A DNA stretch of 64,000 bases from contig NZ_JNYY01000010.1 in the NCBI RefSeq assembly GCF_000716785.1, positions 62,001 to 126,000 on the forward strand, in the 5' to 3' direction. Origin of the DNA: Amycolatopsis vancoresmycina (lineage in GTDB: Bacteria; Actinomycetota; Actinomycetes; Mycobacteriales; Pseudonocardiaceae). Under the pieces are notes generated by a model, which ran no database searches, had not been told where the DNA came from, and was given only the letters and a program-made list of their open reading frames with translations. The position numbers and the translations under genes were made by a program. Of this stretch, positions 33,308 to 42,842 are shown piece after piece (the stretch's first letter is position 1; the number at the start of each line of letters is the position of its first letter).

Positions 33308-34741
33308 TCAGCGGGCGGCGGTCAGCAGGTCTTCCGGCGACGACAGCGTGCCCCGGACGGCCGTCGCGGCGGCCACCAGCGGCGACACCAGGTGCGTCCG
33401 GCCGCCCTTGCCCTGCCGGCCCTCGAAGTTGCGGTTCGACGTCGACGCGCTGCGCTCCCCCGGCTTCAGCTGGTCCGGGTTCATGCCGAGGCACATCGAG
33501 CAGCCCGCCTGGCGCCACTCCGCGCCCGCCTCGGTGAAGATCTGGTCGAGCCCCTCGGCCTCGGCGGCCTTGCGGACCCGCATCGAGCCGGGAACCACCA
33601 GCATCCGGACCGAGTCCGCCACCTTCCGCCCCCGCAGCACCTCGGCCGCGGCCCGCAGGTCCTCGATCCGGCCGTTGGTGCACGACCCGAGGAAGACGGT
33701 GTCCACGGCGATCTCCCGCAGCGGCGTGCCTGGCTTCAAGTCCATGTAGGACAGGGCTTTTTCAGCGGCGATGCGGTCGTTCTCGTCCGGGATCAGCTCC
33801 GGGTCGGGCACCTCGGCGCCCAGCGGGAGCCCCTGGCCGGGGTTGGTGCCCCAGGTCACGAACGGCGTCAGCTCGCTCGCGTTCAGGTGCACCTCGGCGT
33901 CGAACTCGGCACCCTCGTCGGTGCGCAGCTGCCGCCAGTTCTCGACCGCCGCGTCCCAGTCCGCGCCCTGCGGCGCGTGCGGACGGCCCTTCAGGTAGGC
34001 GAACGTCGTCTCGTCCGGGGCGATCATCCCGGCGCGGGCGCCGGCCTCGATCGACATGTTGCAGACGGTCATCCGCGCCTCCATCGAGAGCGCCTCGATG
34101 GCCTGGCCGCGGTACTCCAGGATGTAGCCCTGGCCACCGCCGGTGCCGATCTTCGCGATCACCGCGAGGATGATGTCCTTCGCCGTGACGCCGGGCCGCA
34201 GCTCGCCGTCGACCGTGATCGCCATCGTCTTGAAGGGACGCAGCGGCAGCGTCTGGGTGGCGAGCACGTGCTCGACCTCGGACGTGCCGATGCCGAAGGC
34301 GATGGCGCCGAACGCGCCGTGCGTGGAGGTGTGGCTGTCGCCGCAGACCACGGTCATGCCGGGCTGGGTCAGGCCCAGCTGCGGGCCGATGACGTGCACG
34401 ATGCCCTGCTCGACGTCACCCATCGGGTGCAGCCGGACCCCGAACTCCCGGCAGTTGCGGCGAAGGGTGTCGACCTGGGTGCGCGAGACCGGATCGGCGA
34501 TGGGGAGCTCGATGTCGACGGTCGGGACGTTGTGGTCCTCGGTCGCGATGGTCAGATCGGGGCGGCGCACCGGCCGCCCGGCCAGGCGGAGGCCGTCGAA
34601 GGCCTGCGGGCTGGTGACTTCGTGCAGCAGGTGGAGGTCGATGTAGAGCAGATCCGGTTCGGCGCCTTCGCCTCGGCGCACGAGGTGGCTTTCCCACACC
34701 TTCTCCGCCAGCGTGCGGGCCTTGCCGGTCGGGCTGGTCAT
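33308..34741 (-). CDS. leuC: 3-isopropylmalate dehydratase large subunit
   Basis: 477 residues, aconitase superfamily, with a 4Fe-4S cluster. The cluster Cys residues are in LGSCTNGRIEDL and AGCSMCLGMNPD. VVCGDSHTSTHGAFGAIAFG and the N-terminal TLAEKVWESHLV are conserved. First gene of leuCD; ATG with GGAG upstream. Separated by 142 bases from the divergent IclR regulator, which in actinobacteria (NdgR/LtbR type) regulates leuCD. No leucine-rich leader peptide was found in the gap. Confidence 0.97.
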   Translation of the reverse strand: MTSPTGKARTLAEKVWESHLVRRGEGAEPDLLYIDLHLLHEVTSPQAFDGLRLAGRPVRRPDLTIATEDHNVPTVDIELPIADPVSRTQVDTLRRNCREFGVRLHPMGDVEQGIVHVIGPQLGLTQPGMTVVCGDSHTSTHGAFGAIAFGIGTSEVEHVLATQTLPLRPFKTMAITVDGELRPGVTAKDIILAVIAKIGTGGGQGYILEYRGQAIEALSMEARMTVCNMSIEAGARAGMIAPDETTFAYLKGRPHAPQGADWDAAVENWRQLRTDEGAEFDAEVHLNASELTPFVTWGTNPGQGLPLGAEVPDPELIPDENDRIAAEKALSYMDLKPGTPLREIAVDTVFLGSCTNGRIEDLRAAAEVLRGRKVADSVRMLVVPGSMRVRKAAEAEGLDQIFTEAGAEWRQAGCSMCLGMNPDQLKPGERSASTSNRNFEGRQGKGGRTHLVSPLVAAATAVRGTLSSPEDLLTAAR

Positions 34742-34847
34742 CTCCGGCTCCTTCCACGGTTCGTCGACGAACTCGGGCGCGCACCTGCGAACGGGATGCG
34801 AGCCGCGGAGGAAGGGCGCAGCTCGAGTTCAGGGTTTTCCCAGATGC

Positions 34848-34877
34848 TGGACTTCCCAAAGTGCGGGACGCTAGTAT
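34848..34877 (+). promoter_or_regulatory. leaderless promoter of the IclR gene, overlapping leuCD control region
   Basis: TGGACT (34848-34853), 18 bases, TAGTAT (34872-34877); the GTG start is six bases later, so the transcript should be leaderless. TTCCCAGATGCTGGACTTCC around 34838-34857 contains CCAGATGCTGG and may be an IclR-family operator. Confidence 0.55.
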
Positions 34878-34883
34878 CGGGTC

Positions 34884-35585
34884 GTGGGACAGCATAGCGG
34901 TATCGGAGTACTGGACAAAGCAGTGGCCGTCCTGCAGGCGGTCGCGGACGACCCCTGCGGCCTCGCGGAACTGTGCACGCGAACGGGCCTGCCCCGCGCC
35001 ACCGCCCACCGGCTCGCGGTCGGCCTGGAGGTGCACCGCCTGCTGCGCCGAGGTCCGGACGGCCGCTGGCGCCCCGGCACGGCACTGGCCGAGCTGGCGG
35101 GCGGTTCGACGGACCCCCTCCTCGACGCGGCGGGCGTGGTCCTGCCGAAGCTGCGCGACGTGACGGGCGAAAGCGTCCAGCTGTACCGCCGCGACGGCGT
35201 CCAGCGAGTGTGCGTCTCGACGGCCGAGCCGCCGAGCGGCCTGCGCGACACGGTCCCGGTGGGTTCCAGGCTCCCGATGACGGCCGGCTCGGGCGCAAAG
35301 GTACTGGCGGCCTGGGCGGACCCGCACACCCAGCGCACAATCCTGGCGGACGCGGTCTTCGGCGAGCGAACGCTCCTCGAGGTGCGAAGGCGCGGCTGGG
35401 CGCAGAGCGTGGCAGAGCGCGAGCCAGGAGTGGCAAGCATCTCGGCCCCGGTACGCGACTCGGCAGGCACGGTGGTGGCAGCGGTCTCGGTTTCGGGCCC
35501 GATAGAGCGCATCGGCCGCAAACCAGGAGCCCGCTGGGCAGCAGACCTACTGGCAGCAGCAGACGCACTGCAGGAGCGCCTGTAA
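34884..35585 (+). CDS. IclR-family regulator, NdgR/LtbR type
   Basis: 233 residues. N-terminal IclR winged helix (SGIGVLDKAVAVLQAVADDP, TGLPRATAHRLAVGLE) and C-terminal effector domain (GESVQLYRRDGVQRVCVST, PMTAGSGAKVLAAW). Divergent location from leuCD is typical of the actinobacterial NdgR/LtbR group that controls leucine and other branched-chain genes. GTG 34884. A roughly 160-bp nested-hairpin repeat lies about 75 bases downstream. Confidence 0.9.
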   Translation: MGQHSGIGVLDKAVAVLQAVADDPCGLAELCTRTGLPRATAHRLAVGLEVHRLLRRGPDGRWRPGTALAELAGGSTDPLLDAAGVVLPKLRDVTGESVQLYRRDGVQRVCVSTAEPPSGLRDTVPVGSRLPMTAGSGAKVLAAWADPHTQRTILADAVFGERTLLEVRRRGWAQSVAEREPGVASISAPVRDSAGTVVAAVSVSGPIERIGRKPGARWAADLLAAADALQERL

Positions 35586-35660
35586 GCCCACGGGAGACGG
35601 CAACGAAACGGCCCCCCAACGGCACCCAGCCGCCCCCGCCCCACCGAAGACAACGACCGG

Positions 35661-35819
35661 ACGGGACCACAAGGACACCCAGTCCCCCCGCAACCCCGAT
35701 CCGAAGCCAGAACACGGCCGGCGGCACCGGGTCAAGGCACGCTTTCCCGCCTTGACGCGGTGCCGCCGACCGTAGTCACAATCGGGCTTCGGGGTGGCGG
35801 AACACCAAACCGGCGGCTT
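35661..35819. repeat. 160-bp nested-hairpin repeat, copy 2
   Basis: Near-identical to 27966-28125, again downstream of a plus-strand gene. Its tail repeats itself: GGTGGCGGAACACC...AACCGGCGGC occurs at about 35794-35816 and again at about 35824-35847. The rest of the 377-base gap (35586-35962) holds the promoter of the small gene at 35963, including GTGAC-CCGA-GTCAC at 35914-35927. Confidence 0.85.
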
Positions 35820-35962
35820 AAGGGTGGCGGAACACCCAACCGGCGGCCTCAGATGACATCCAGGTCACCCCCATGCCCCTATTCGGGTGACCCTCCCCAA
35901 AACGGCGTACTCAGTGACCCGAGTCACGTCTCCTAACCAACAGCACTACAAAGGGGGAGACC

Positions 35963-36217
35963 ATGATCACCGAACTGAATCGCCGCGCGCTGGCGATGCT
36001 CCGAGCCGTCGGAGCCGGGCGAGCCGAGCTGACCTGCAGCTGCGAACCCGACCTCCGCGTAGACGGCCTGCCGTGCTGCGACCAGGCCACCGCCCACCAG
36101 CTGGCGCGGGCCGGGCTGATCCGCCCGGCACGGGTCGTCGCCGTGGGCCAGTGGACCCGGGCCGAGCTCACCGCCGACGGCCGCCGAGCCCTCGGCACCA
36201 CCCTCGCCGCCGCCTGA
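35963..36217 (+). CDS. small conserved-type hypothetical protein with Cys cluster
   Basis: 84 residues, not recognised as a named family. The ATG has an excellent site (AGGGGGAG, three bases), and codon usage fits the genome, so it is probably real. The middle contains TCSCEPDLRVDGLPCCDQ, four Cys that could bind a metal or form disulfides. The surrounding pattern (ALAMLRAVGAG; HQLARAGLIRPA; ELTADGRRAL) looks like a small winged helix. An inverted repeat GTGAC-4-GTCAC lies 36 bases upstream. Role unknown. Confidence 0.7.
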   Translation: MITELNRRALAMLRAVGAGRAELTCSCEPDLRVDGLPCCDQATAHQLARAGLIRPARVVAVGQWTRAELTADGRRALGTTLAAA

Positions 36218-36223
36218 CGAACC

Positions 36224-38275
36224 TCAGCGACGCACCGAAGCCTGCAGTGGCAGCGAGCGGGAAGAGTCACCAACGGACACGGTGAACCCTCCACGCACCG
36301 CCTGCCACGCGTGCCGCCCGGTGTCCCAGACTGAGAAATCACGCGCGTCCAGCCGAATCGTCACCCGCTGAGACTGACCCGGCGCGAGCGACACCCGCGA
36401 GAACCCCTTCAGCTGCCGCGGCGGCTCCCCCGCAGAAGCCGGGAACCCCAGGTAGAGCTGCGCAACCTCAGCACCATCCCGCTGCCCCGTGTTCCGCACA
36501 GTGAACGTCGCCGTAGCGCCGTCCCCGGTGGAGCGCACCTTCAGGTCCGAGAAGGCGAACGTCGTGTACGACAGGCCGTAGCCGAACGGGAACAGCGGCG
36601 CGCGCCCCTGCGCGTCGAACCAGCGGTAGCCGACCTGCAGCCCCTCCGAGTACGTCGCCACGCCGTCGACACCGGGGTACTGCGCCGGCGTGTTCGCCGG
36701 GGTGTCGGCGTCCGCCGCCGGGAACGTGATCGGCAGCTTCGCCGACGGGTTGACGTCGCCGAAGAGCACGCCCGCCACCGCCGCGCCGTCCTGCTGGCCG
36801 GGGTACCACGCCTGCAGGATCGCCGGCACCCGCGACGCCCACGGCATGAGCACCGGGCCGCCGCTCTTCACCACGACCACGGTGTGCGGGTTCGCGTCGG
36901 CGACCGCCGCCACCAGTGCGTCCTGGTTGCCGTCCAGGGCGAGGCTCGGCCGGTCCTTGCCCTCGGCCTCGTTGTCCCCGACCATCACGACGCTGACGTC
37001 GGCGGTCCGGGCCAGCGCGGCCGCCCTGGCCACATCGCTGCCGTCGTCCAGGGTCACCACGGCACCGGGAACGCGCTGCTGCAGGCCCGGCCGCGGGTCC
37101 ACTGTGGACGTCGGGATGACAGCCGAGCTGCCCCCGCCGCCGGTCTTGGCCTTGGTGGCGAACGGCCCGATGAGCGCGATCGACCGCACGCCCGCGTCGA
37201 GCGGGAGCTGGGCGTGTTCGTTGCGCAGCAGCACCATGCCGCGTTCAGCGAACTCCTTCGCGGCGGTGTCGTGCTGCGCGGTGGGCAGCGGGGTGAGCAC
37301 CGGCGGGTGGTCGAACTGGCCGAAGGCGAACATCGTGCGGAACCGCGGCAGCAGCAGCTCGTCGACGCGCTTCTCGGTGACCTGCCCGGCCAGCACGGCC
37401 TGCTTCAGCTTGTCGCCGTACCAGGTGCCGTCGATCATTTCGAGGTTCATGCCCGCGTTCGCCGAGCCGACGGTGCTGTGCGCGGCACCCCAGTCGGACT
37501 GGACGAACCCCTTGAACCCCCAGTCGTCGCGCAGCTTGCCCTGCAGCAACGCCGGGTTCTCGCACATGAACACGCCGTTGATCTTGGGGAACGCGCACAT
37601 CACCGAGCCCGCGTGCCCTTCGGTCACCGCCTGCTCGAAGTGCGGCAGGTAGATCTCGTTGAAGGTGCGCTCGTCGATGTGCTCGTCGATGGTGAAGCGC
37701 TGGGTCTCCTGGTTGTTCGCCGCGTAGTGCTTGACCTCGGCGATGGTGCCGTTCTCCTGGATGCCGCGGATGTCGGCGGCGGCCAGCGTGCCCGCGAGCA
37801 CCGGATCCTCCCCCATGCCCTCGAACGTCCGGCCGTTGCGCGGGACGCGGGCCATGTTGATGTCCGGCCCTTCGGACACGTTGTGCGCGAGCGCGCGGGT
37901 CTCGTCGCCGACCAGGCGGCCGTACCGGCGGGCGAGGCCGGTGTCGAACGTCGACGCCAGCGCCATCGTGGCCGGCAGCGCGGTCGCCGGTTTCTGCGGT
38001 TTGTCGTCGGCCGGGCCCATGCCGGCCGGGCCGTTGGCGATCCGGAACCCGGGCACGCCCAGCCGTGGGATCGGCGGCACGAACCGCTGGTGCTCGGCGT
38101 CGGGCTGCAGGTGCAGCTGGGAGATCTTCTCGTCGAGCGTCATCGCGGCGACGAGCTCCGCGGCCCGGCGGTCGGGTGACTGGCGGGCGTCACGCCAGGG
38201 CTGCCCGGCCGCGGCCGCCGGCGTCGCCGCCGACAACCCCAGGACCACGACGAGAACCAGCGGGCCGTAGCGCAT
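36224..38275 (-). CDS. secreted glycoside hydrolase family 3 (beta-glucosidase-like)
   Basis: 683 residues with a signal peptide (MRYGPLVLVVVLGLSA, cut near AAAAG). N-terminal GH3 barrel with substrate-binding KHYAANNQETQR and nucleophile Asp in GFVQSDWGA, the alpha/beta sandwich domain (VVVKSGGPVLMPW), and a C-terminal fibronectin-III-like domain (YGLSYTTFAFSDL). Hydrolyses terminal beta-linked sugars outside the cell; exact specificity unknown. ATG 38275 is chosen over an upstream start because GAGGGAG precedes it and the signal peptide begins there. Monocistronic; the small gene at 35963 converges with it. Confidence 0.92.
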   Translation of the reverse strand: MRYGPLVLVVVLGLSAATPAAAAGQPWRDARQSPDRRAAELVAAMTLDEKISQLHLQPDAEHQRFVPPIPRLGVPGFRIANGPAGMGPADDKPQKPATALPATMALASTFDTGLARRYGRLVGDETRALAHNVSEGPDINMARVPRNGRTFEGMGEDPVLAGTLAAADIRGIQENGTIAEVKHYAANNQETQRFTIDEHIDERTFNEIYLPHFEQAVTEGHAGSVMCAFPKINGVFMCENPALLQGKLRDDWGFKGFVQSDWGAAHSTVGSANAGMNLEMIDGTWYGDKLKQAVLAGQVTEKRVDELLLPRFRTMFAFGQFDHPPVLTPLPTAQHDTAAKEFAERGMVLLRNEHAQLPLDAGVRSIALIGPFATKAKTGGGGSSAVIPTSTVDPRPGLQQRVPGAVVTLDDGSDVARAAALARTADVSVVMVGDNEAEGKDRPSLALDGNQDALVAAVADANPHTVVVVKSGGPVLMPWASRVPAILQAWYPGQQDGAAVAGVLFGDVNPSAKLPITFPAADADTPANTPAQYPGVDGVATYSEGLQVGYRWFDAQGRAPLFPFGYGLSYTTFAFSDLKVRSTGDGATATFTVRNTGQRDGAEVAQLYLGFPASAGEPPRQLKGFSRVSLAPGQSQRVTIRLDARDFSVWDTGRHAWQAVRGGFTVSVGDSSRSLPLQASVRR

Positions 38276-38450
38276 CGAGTCTCCCTCGCCATCGAACGGG
38301 ACCAACGGCGGCCAAGCTAACCCATACGTGACAAGGAAACATAGACTCGATCGCGTTCACGTACTTGAATCCGCGATTGGACTCGACCATTTCCCCGGCT
38401 CAAGGCGGAGAAGAGGCGCGGCGAGTGGCGCCGAGAAAACCCTGATCGGC

Positions 38451-39443
38451 CTAACGGGCGGCGGCCAGCCGCAGCGCCCGGTACACGAACTGCTGGTCGC
38501 CGAGGCGGTGCCGCAGGTCCCGCTCCAGCCCGGCGATCGGGTACAGGTTCTGCGGCGCCCGCGAGTCCTTGTAGGGGACGGACGCGAACCGCCCCAGCAC
38601 CGACTGCGTCAGGTTGGCCAGCTCCGCCACCTCCGCGCGTCCGAGGTGCGGCGCCGCCTCCACGCGCACGACCCCCGACCACGGCGGGCCGCCCGCCGAC
38701 GGCAACCGCAGGTACCACGAGTGCCGCACCCAGGTCGTGCCCATCAGGAACACCGGCGTGCGCTGGTGCGCGCCGAGCCGGCCGACGAGGGAGTTGAGCT
38801 CGCCGGGCAGGTACGTCGTCTGGTGGCTCTTGATGAACCCGACGGTCCGCTCGAGGTGCGCCCGGCCGCGCAGCGGGCCGTCCACGACCAGCAGGTCGCC
38901 GCGGACGTGGCCGGCGATCGCGGTGCGCGCCCGGATCGCCGTCTCCAGCTCGGTTTCGGCCAGCTGCTCCTGCAACGCCGACGACAGCACCACCGGCAGC
39001 GGCTTGTCCTCCTTGGCCGCCGCGCGGTGCGCGGTGTAGATCCCGGCCGGGGTGGCGATGTCGTCCGCGCGCGGGGCGACCGTGAACAGCCCGCGCCGGA
39101 CGTCGGTGCCCACGACGTGCGCCCGCCCGTCGCAGCAGCACACGACCCCGGCCGCGTAGGACGCGCAGATCCCGATGGACGCCGAGTTCGTCCCGGCCGG
39201 GTCGTCGATCCAGACCCGCGCGTCGATCCGCCGGACGCCGTCGACGAAGCACACCGCCTCCGGCGGCGACACCGGCGACGGGTCGATCGGCGCCCACTCG
39301 CCCGCCGGGACCTCGACGTCCAGCTCGACCTCGGCCTGGGACCGGCCGAGGTCCTCGGCCTCCATCGAGCTGCCGTAGCCCGGGTCCCAGGCGTCGATGC
39401 TGAAGTTCATCCCGGCCACCGTATTGAATTGCTGAACGGTCAC
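38451..39443 (-). CDS. nurA: NurA-domain nuclease (DNA end resection)
   Basis: 330 residues. The NurA-type core is recognised by EAVCFVDGVRRIDARVWIDD (metal-binding Asp near 70) and the following strand ICASYAAGVVCCCDG; further acidic residues (LLVVDGPLRG; GFIKSH) suit the RNase-H-like nuclease fold. Archaeal NurA is a 5'-3' nuclease that works with HerA and Mre11-Rad50. Here it is the last gene of herA-sbcD-sbcC-nurA and its GTG overlaps the sbcC stop (GTGA). The sequence match is moderate; the context strengthens it. The Cys triplet CCC is odd and might bind metal. Confidence 0.75.
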   Translation of the reverse strand: MTVQQFNTVAGMNFSIDAWDPGYGSSMEAEDLGRSQAEVELDVEVPAGEWAPIDPSPVSPPEAVCFVDGVRRIDARVWIDDPAGTNSASIGICASYAAGVVCCCDGRAHVVGTDVRRGLFTVAPRADDIATPAGIYTAHRAAAKEDKPLPVVLSSALQEQLAETELETAIRARTAIAGHVRGDLLVVDGPLRGRAHLERTVGFIKSHQTTYLPGELNSLVGRLGAHQRTPVFLMGTTWVRHSWYLRLPSAGGPPWSGVVRVEAAPHLGRAEVAELANLTQSVLGRFASVPYKDSRAPQNLYPIAGLERDLRHRLGDQQFVYRALRLAAAR

Positions 39444-42400
39444 GCGCCCTCCCTGGCGATGTGCGAGCCGGCGCCGTCCCTGGTCACCAAGAACCGCACC
39501 GGGACGCGCTCGGCGAGCGCCGGCACGTGCGTGATCACCCCGACCATCCGGCTGCCGCCGGCGGCGAGGTTCTCCAATGTGGACGCCACGACGTCGAGGG
39601 TGGCCTCGTCCAGCGTGCCGAACCCTTCGTCGAGGAAGATCGACTCCAGCCGGGTCGCGCCCTCCGCGGCCATCGCGCCCAGCTGCGAAGACAGCGCGAG
39701 GGCTAGCGAGAGCGACGCCTGGAACGTCTCGCCGCCGGACAGCGTCTTCACCGGGCGGCGGGCGTCGGCCTCGTTGTGGTCCACCACCAGGAAGTCGCCC
39801 TTGTCGTGGGTCAGCTCGAACTGGCCGCCGGACAGCTCCAGCAGCGACGCCGACGCCTCGGCGACCAGCGTGTCGAGCGCCCCGGCGATCAGCCAGCGCG
39901 GGAACTTGTCGGAGCGCAGGAGATCCGCGAGCAGCCGCGCGACCTGGGCGTCGGACTCCGCGGCCGCGATGTCGCCCTGCAGCCCGGCCACCCGGGCGAC
40001 GCGCCGCTGCAGCTCCGCGTGGTCGGCGTCCGCGCGGGCCTTGGCGGCCGCGACGGCGACCGGGACGCGATCCCGCACCGGCCCGTCCGGCACGGCGACG
40101 CCGAGCGCGGTGACGTCGTCGGCGACGGCGCGTTCGGCCACGCGCAACGCTTCGGCGGCCTCGCTCTCCGCGGTCGTCGCCGCGGCCAGCCGGTCGCGGT
40201 GGGCGCCCGCCTGGCGCGCGGCCCATTCCGTGAGCGCGGTCCAGGCGTCCAGCAGGCTTTCGCCGTCGATCGGTGGCGCGCCGAGGCGGACCAGCGGATC
40301 TCGCGCGCGGGACAGGCGTTGCCGCTCGGCCTCGACCTGGGCGCCGATGCCCTCCTGCGCTTCCGCCGCGCGTTTCGCGGCCGCCCGCGCGGTTCGCAGG
40401 TCCGTGTCGGCGGCCTTCGCGGCTTGTTCAAGCGAAGCGACCTTCGCGAGCTGCTCGGTGACGACTTCGGCCGACGGCGCGCCGGCCAGGATTTCGACCA
40501 GTTCGCCGTGGCGGCGGCGGGCGTTCGCCCACCCGGTGCTCGCCGACTGCTCGGCCAGCGCCGCCTCTTCCGCCCGCTTCCGCCGTTGGTCGGCACTGCG
40601 TTCGGCGGACATGAGGTCGTCGGCCGCGACGGCGGCTTCCTTGCCCGCGGCTTCGGCCGCCGCCTCCAGGGAAGCCAGGACCGTGCGGCGTTCGTCCAGC
40701 GCGGAAGCCGCCCACGTGGTCAGGGCCCGCCAAGCCGCCGGGACGTCGTCGGCGTCCACGGCCGGCGCGCCCAGCTCGACCAGGGGATCCCGGGCCGCCC
40801 GCAGCGCTTCCCCGGCCGCCGCGACGGACTTCCCGAGCACGTCGGCATCCTGCTGGGCCGCCGCTCGTTCGGCGCGGGCCGCGGCGAGTTCCGCGTCCGC
40901 CACGCGAGCCGCCTCGGCGACGCGGGCGCGGGCGTCGATCGTCGCGGACAGCCATTCCCCTCGTTCCCGCACGGCGGTGACGAGGTCCGCGTAGTCCTGC
41001 TCCGAAAAGGTGGCCTCGACCGGGCGTTGCAGCACCACCGACTCGGGCGGCCCGTCGACGGTCACGAGCGCGGCACGCAGTTCTTCCGCCTGTGCGGCCG
41101 CGGCCGCGCTCGCGTCGGCGTCGCGATCCGCCGCGCGCTCCAGCTTGCGCAGCGCGGACTCGGCGGCCGCGCGCTCCCCTTCCGCGCGCTCGAGGCGATC
41201 CTTCGCCTCGGCCAGGTGGGCGTGGCCGCCCGCGTCCGGCAGCGTCGAGACCTGCTGCTCGCACACCGGGCACGGGTGCCCGACGGCGAGCCCGGCCCGC
41301 AGCACCAGGGCCTGCCCGGTGCGTTCGGCTTCGGCCAGTGCGGCCTTCGCCTCGGTGACTTCGGCGTCGGCACGCGCGAAGGCGGTTCGCGCGCCTTCGA
41401 GCTCCTTCCGGCGCGCTGCCTGCTCCGGCGCGGCCTTCCGTTGCGCGTCGCACACCGTATAAAGCGTGCGGGCGTCGGAGCGGGCGGCGGCGAGCGGGGC
41501 GACGTCGGGCTGCGCCGCCAGCGCCGCGCGCGCTTCGGCGTCGGCGGCCTCGGCCGCGCCGAGCCGGGCGGTCGCGTCCGCCGTGCGTTTCGCCACCCGC
41601 GCCGCTTCCGCCGTCAGGTCCCCAAGCTCGGCGGGCGCCTTCAACCCGGCCAGGCGGTCGCGGTCCTGCCGGGCCTTCGCGGCTTCGGCGGCGGCGTTCT
41701 CGGCCGTGCGGGCCGTGGTGTCCCGGTTCTTCCGGGCCGCTTCGACGATCGACACCGCTTCGGCGACCGCGGCGGCAGCGACGTCTTTGGCCTGCGTTGC
41801 CGCCTTTGCGGCTTCCGCCAGGCCCGGGAGCGCCTGCTCGGTCGCGGCGAGTTCCGTGCGGTCGGCCCGGATCCGCTCCAGCTCGCTTCGCGCGGGCGCG
41901 GCGGCGAGGGCGGCCCGGGCGGCTTCGTCCGCCGTTTCCGCCGCCTCCAGCCCGGCCCGGGCTTCCGTCGCCGCCTCCGCCGCGCTCCGGCGCCGGGTTT
42001 CGAGGTCTTCGACGCCGTCCGGGCGCTCCACCGCGTCGAGGACGCTCAGCTCCTGCGTCAGCGTGGCGACGTGCTGGCGGGCTTCGTCGTGCGCGCGTGC
42101 CGCGTCGTGCAGCCCCGGCAGCGCCGCGTTCACCCGGGCGTCCAGCTCCGCGAGCGCGGTCATCCGCGCGGCCAGTTCCCCCACGGCTTCTTCGGTGGCG
42201 TCGGCGTAGCTGCCGAGTTGCTCGGTGAGCACGGCGGCCCGCTGCTTCTGCTGCTCCGCCGTCACGCCCGCGCGGCGGCCGATCCGCTCGTAGACCTCCA
42301 GGCCCAGCAGCTTGATGAGGATCTTCTGCCGGTCGGCGGCCTTCGCGTGCAGGAACTCCGCGAAGTCGCCCTGGGGCAGCGCGACGCAGGTGCAGAAGTG

Positions 42401-42841
42401 CTTGAACGTCAACCCGAGCAGGCGTTCGATCGCCGGGGTCACCTCGGAGTCCGCGGCGATCGCCTCGGCGTCGTCGTCCGGACCGCCCAGCGCGGCGGGG
42501 TCGGCGAGCTGTTCCAGGCGGACGTTCTTCACGCTGACCGTGGGTTTCTTCCCGCCGCTGCGCCGGACTTCGCGCACGACGTGGTAGCGCGCGCCGCCGG
42601 CGTCGAAGACCAGCCGCACGGTCGCGCGGTTCACCGTCGGCGCCAGCGCGGGCGCGACGAGACCTTCGTGGTCCCAGCGGGCGACGGACCCGTAGAGGGC
42701 GAAGGTGAGCGCGTCGATCACGGTGCTCTTGCCCGCGCCGGTCGGGCCGACGAGCGCGAAGTAATCGGTGTCCTCGAAGCTGACTTCGGTCTTCTCGCGG
42801 AAGGACGCGAAGCCGGTCATCTCCAGCAGCACAGGCCGCAT
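39440..42841 (-). CDS. sbcC: SbcC/Rad50-type SMC-family ATPase
   Basis: 1133 residues. ABC-type head halves flank two long coiled coils. Walker A GPTGAGKST is at about 32-40, the zinc hook HPCPVCEQQ at about 520, signature LSGGETFQASLSLALALS near 1030 and Walker B IFLDEGFGTLDE near 1080. With SbcD it forms a nuclease that clips hairpins and processes DNA ends. ATG 42841 is one base from the sbcD stop, and the 3' end overlaps nurA, so expression is tightly coupled. Confidence 0.95.
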   Translation of the reverse strand: MRPVLLEMTGFASFREKTEVSFEDTDYFALVGPTGAGKSTVIDALTFALYGSVARWDHEGLVAPALAPTVNRATVRLVFDAGGARYHVVREVRRSGGKKPTVSVKNVRLEQLADPAALGGPDDDAEAIAADSEVTPAIERLLGLTFKHFCTCVALPQGDFAEFLHAKAADRQKILIKLLGLEVYERIGRRAGVTAEQQKQRAAVLTEQLGSYADATEEAVGELAARMTALAELDARVNAALPGLHDAARAHDEARQHVATLTQELSVLDAVERPDGVEDLETRRRSAAEAATEARAGLEAAETADEAARAALAAAPARSELERIRADRTELAATEQALPGLAEAAKAATQAKDVAAAAVAEAVSIVEAARKNRDTTARTAENAAAEAAKARQDRDRLAGLKAPAELGDLTAEAARVAKRTADATARLGAAEAADAEARAALAAQPDVAPLAAARSDARTLYTVCDAQRKAAPEQAARRKELEGARTAFARADAEVTEAKAALAEAERTGQALVLRAGLAVGHPCPVCEQQVSTLPDAGGHAHLAEAKDRLERAEGERAAAESALRKLERAADRDADASAAAAAQAEELRAALVTVDGPPESVVLQRPVEATFSEQDYADLVTAVRERGEWLSATIDARARVAEAARVADAELAAARAERAAAQQDADVLGKSVAAAGEALRAARDPLVELGAPAVDADDVPAAWRALTTWAASALDERRTVLASLEAAAEAAGKEAAVAADDLMSAERSADQRRKRAEEAALAEQSASTGWANARRRHGELVEILAGAPSAEVVTEQLAKVASLEQAAKAADTDLRTARAAAKRAAEAQEGIGAQVEAERQRLSRARDPLVRLGAPPIDGESLLDAWTALTEWAARQAGAHRDRLAAATTAESEAAEALRVAERAVADDVTALGVAVPDGPVRDRVPVAVAAAKARADADHAELQRRVARVAGLQGDIAAAESDAQVARLLADLLRSDKFPRWLIAGALDTLVAEASASLLELSGGQFELTHDKGDFLVVDHNEADARRPVKTLSGGETFQASLSLALALSSQLGAMAAEGATRLESIFLDEGFGTLDEATLDVVASTLENLAAGGSRMVGVITHVPALAERVPVRFLVTRDGAGSHIAREGA

Positions 42842-42842
42842 G

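Noticed and set aside
34742..34883. Leucine leader peptide before leuCD
   Set aside because: No short frame with a Leu run and no terminator hairpin; control by the divergent IclR protein is the simpler reading.
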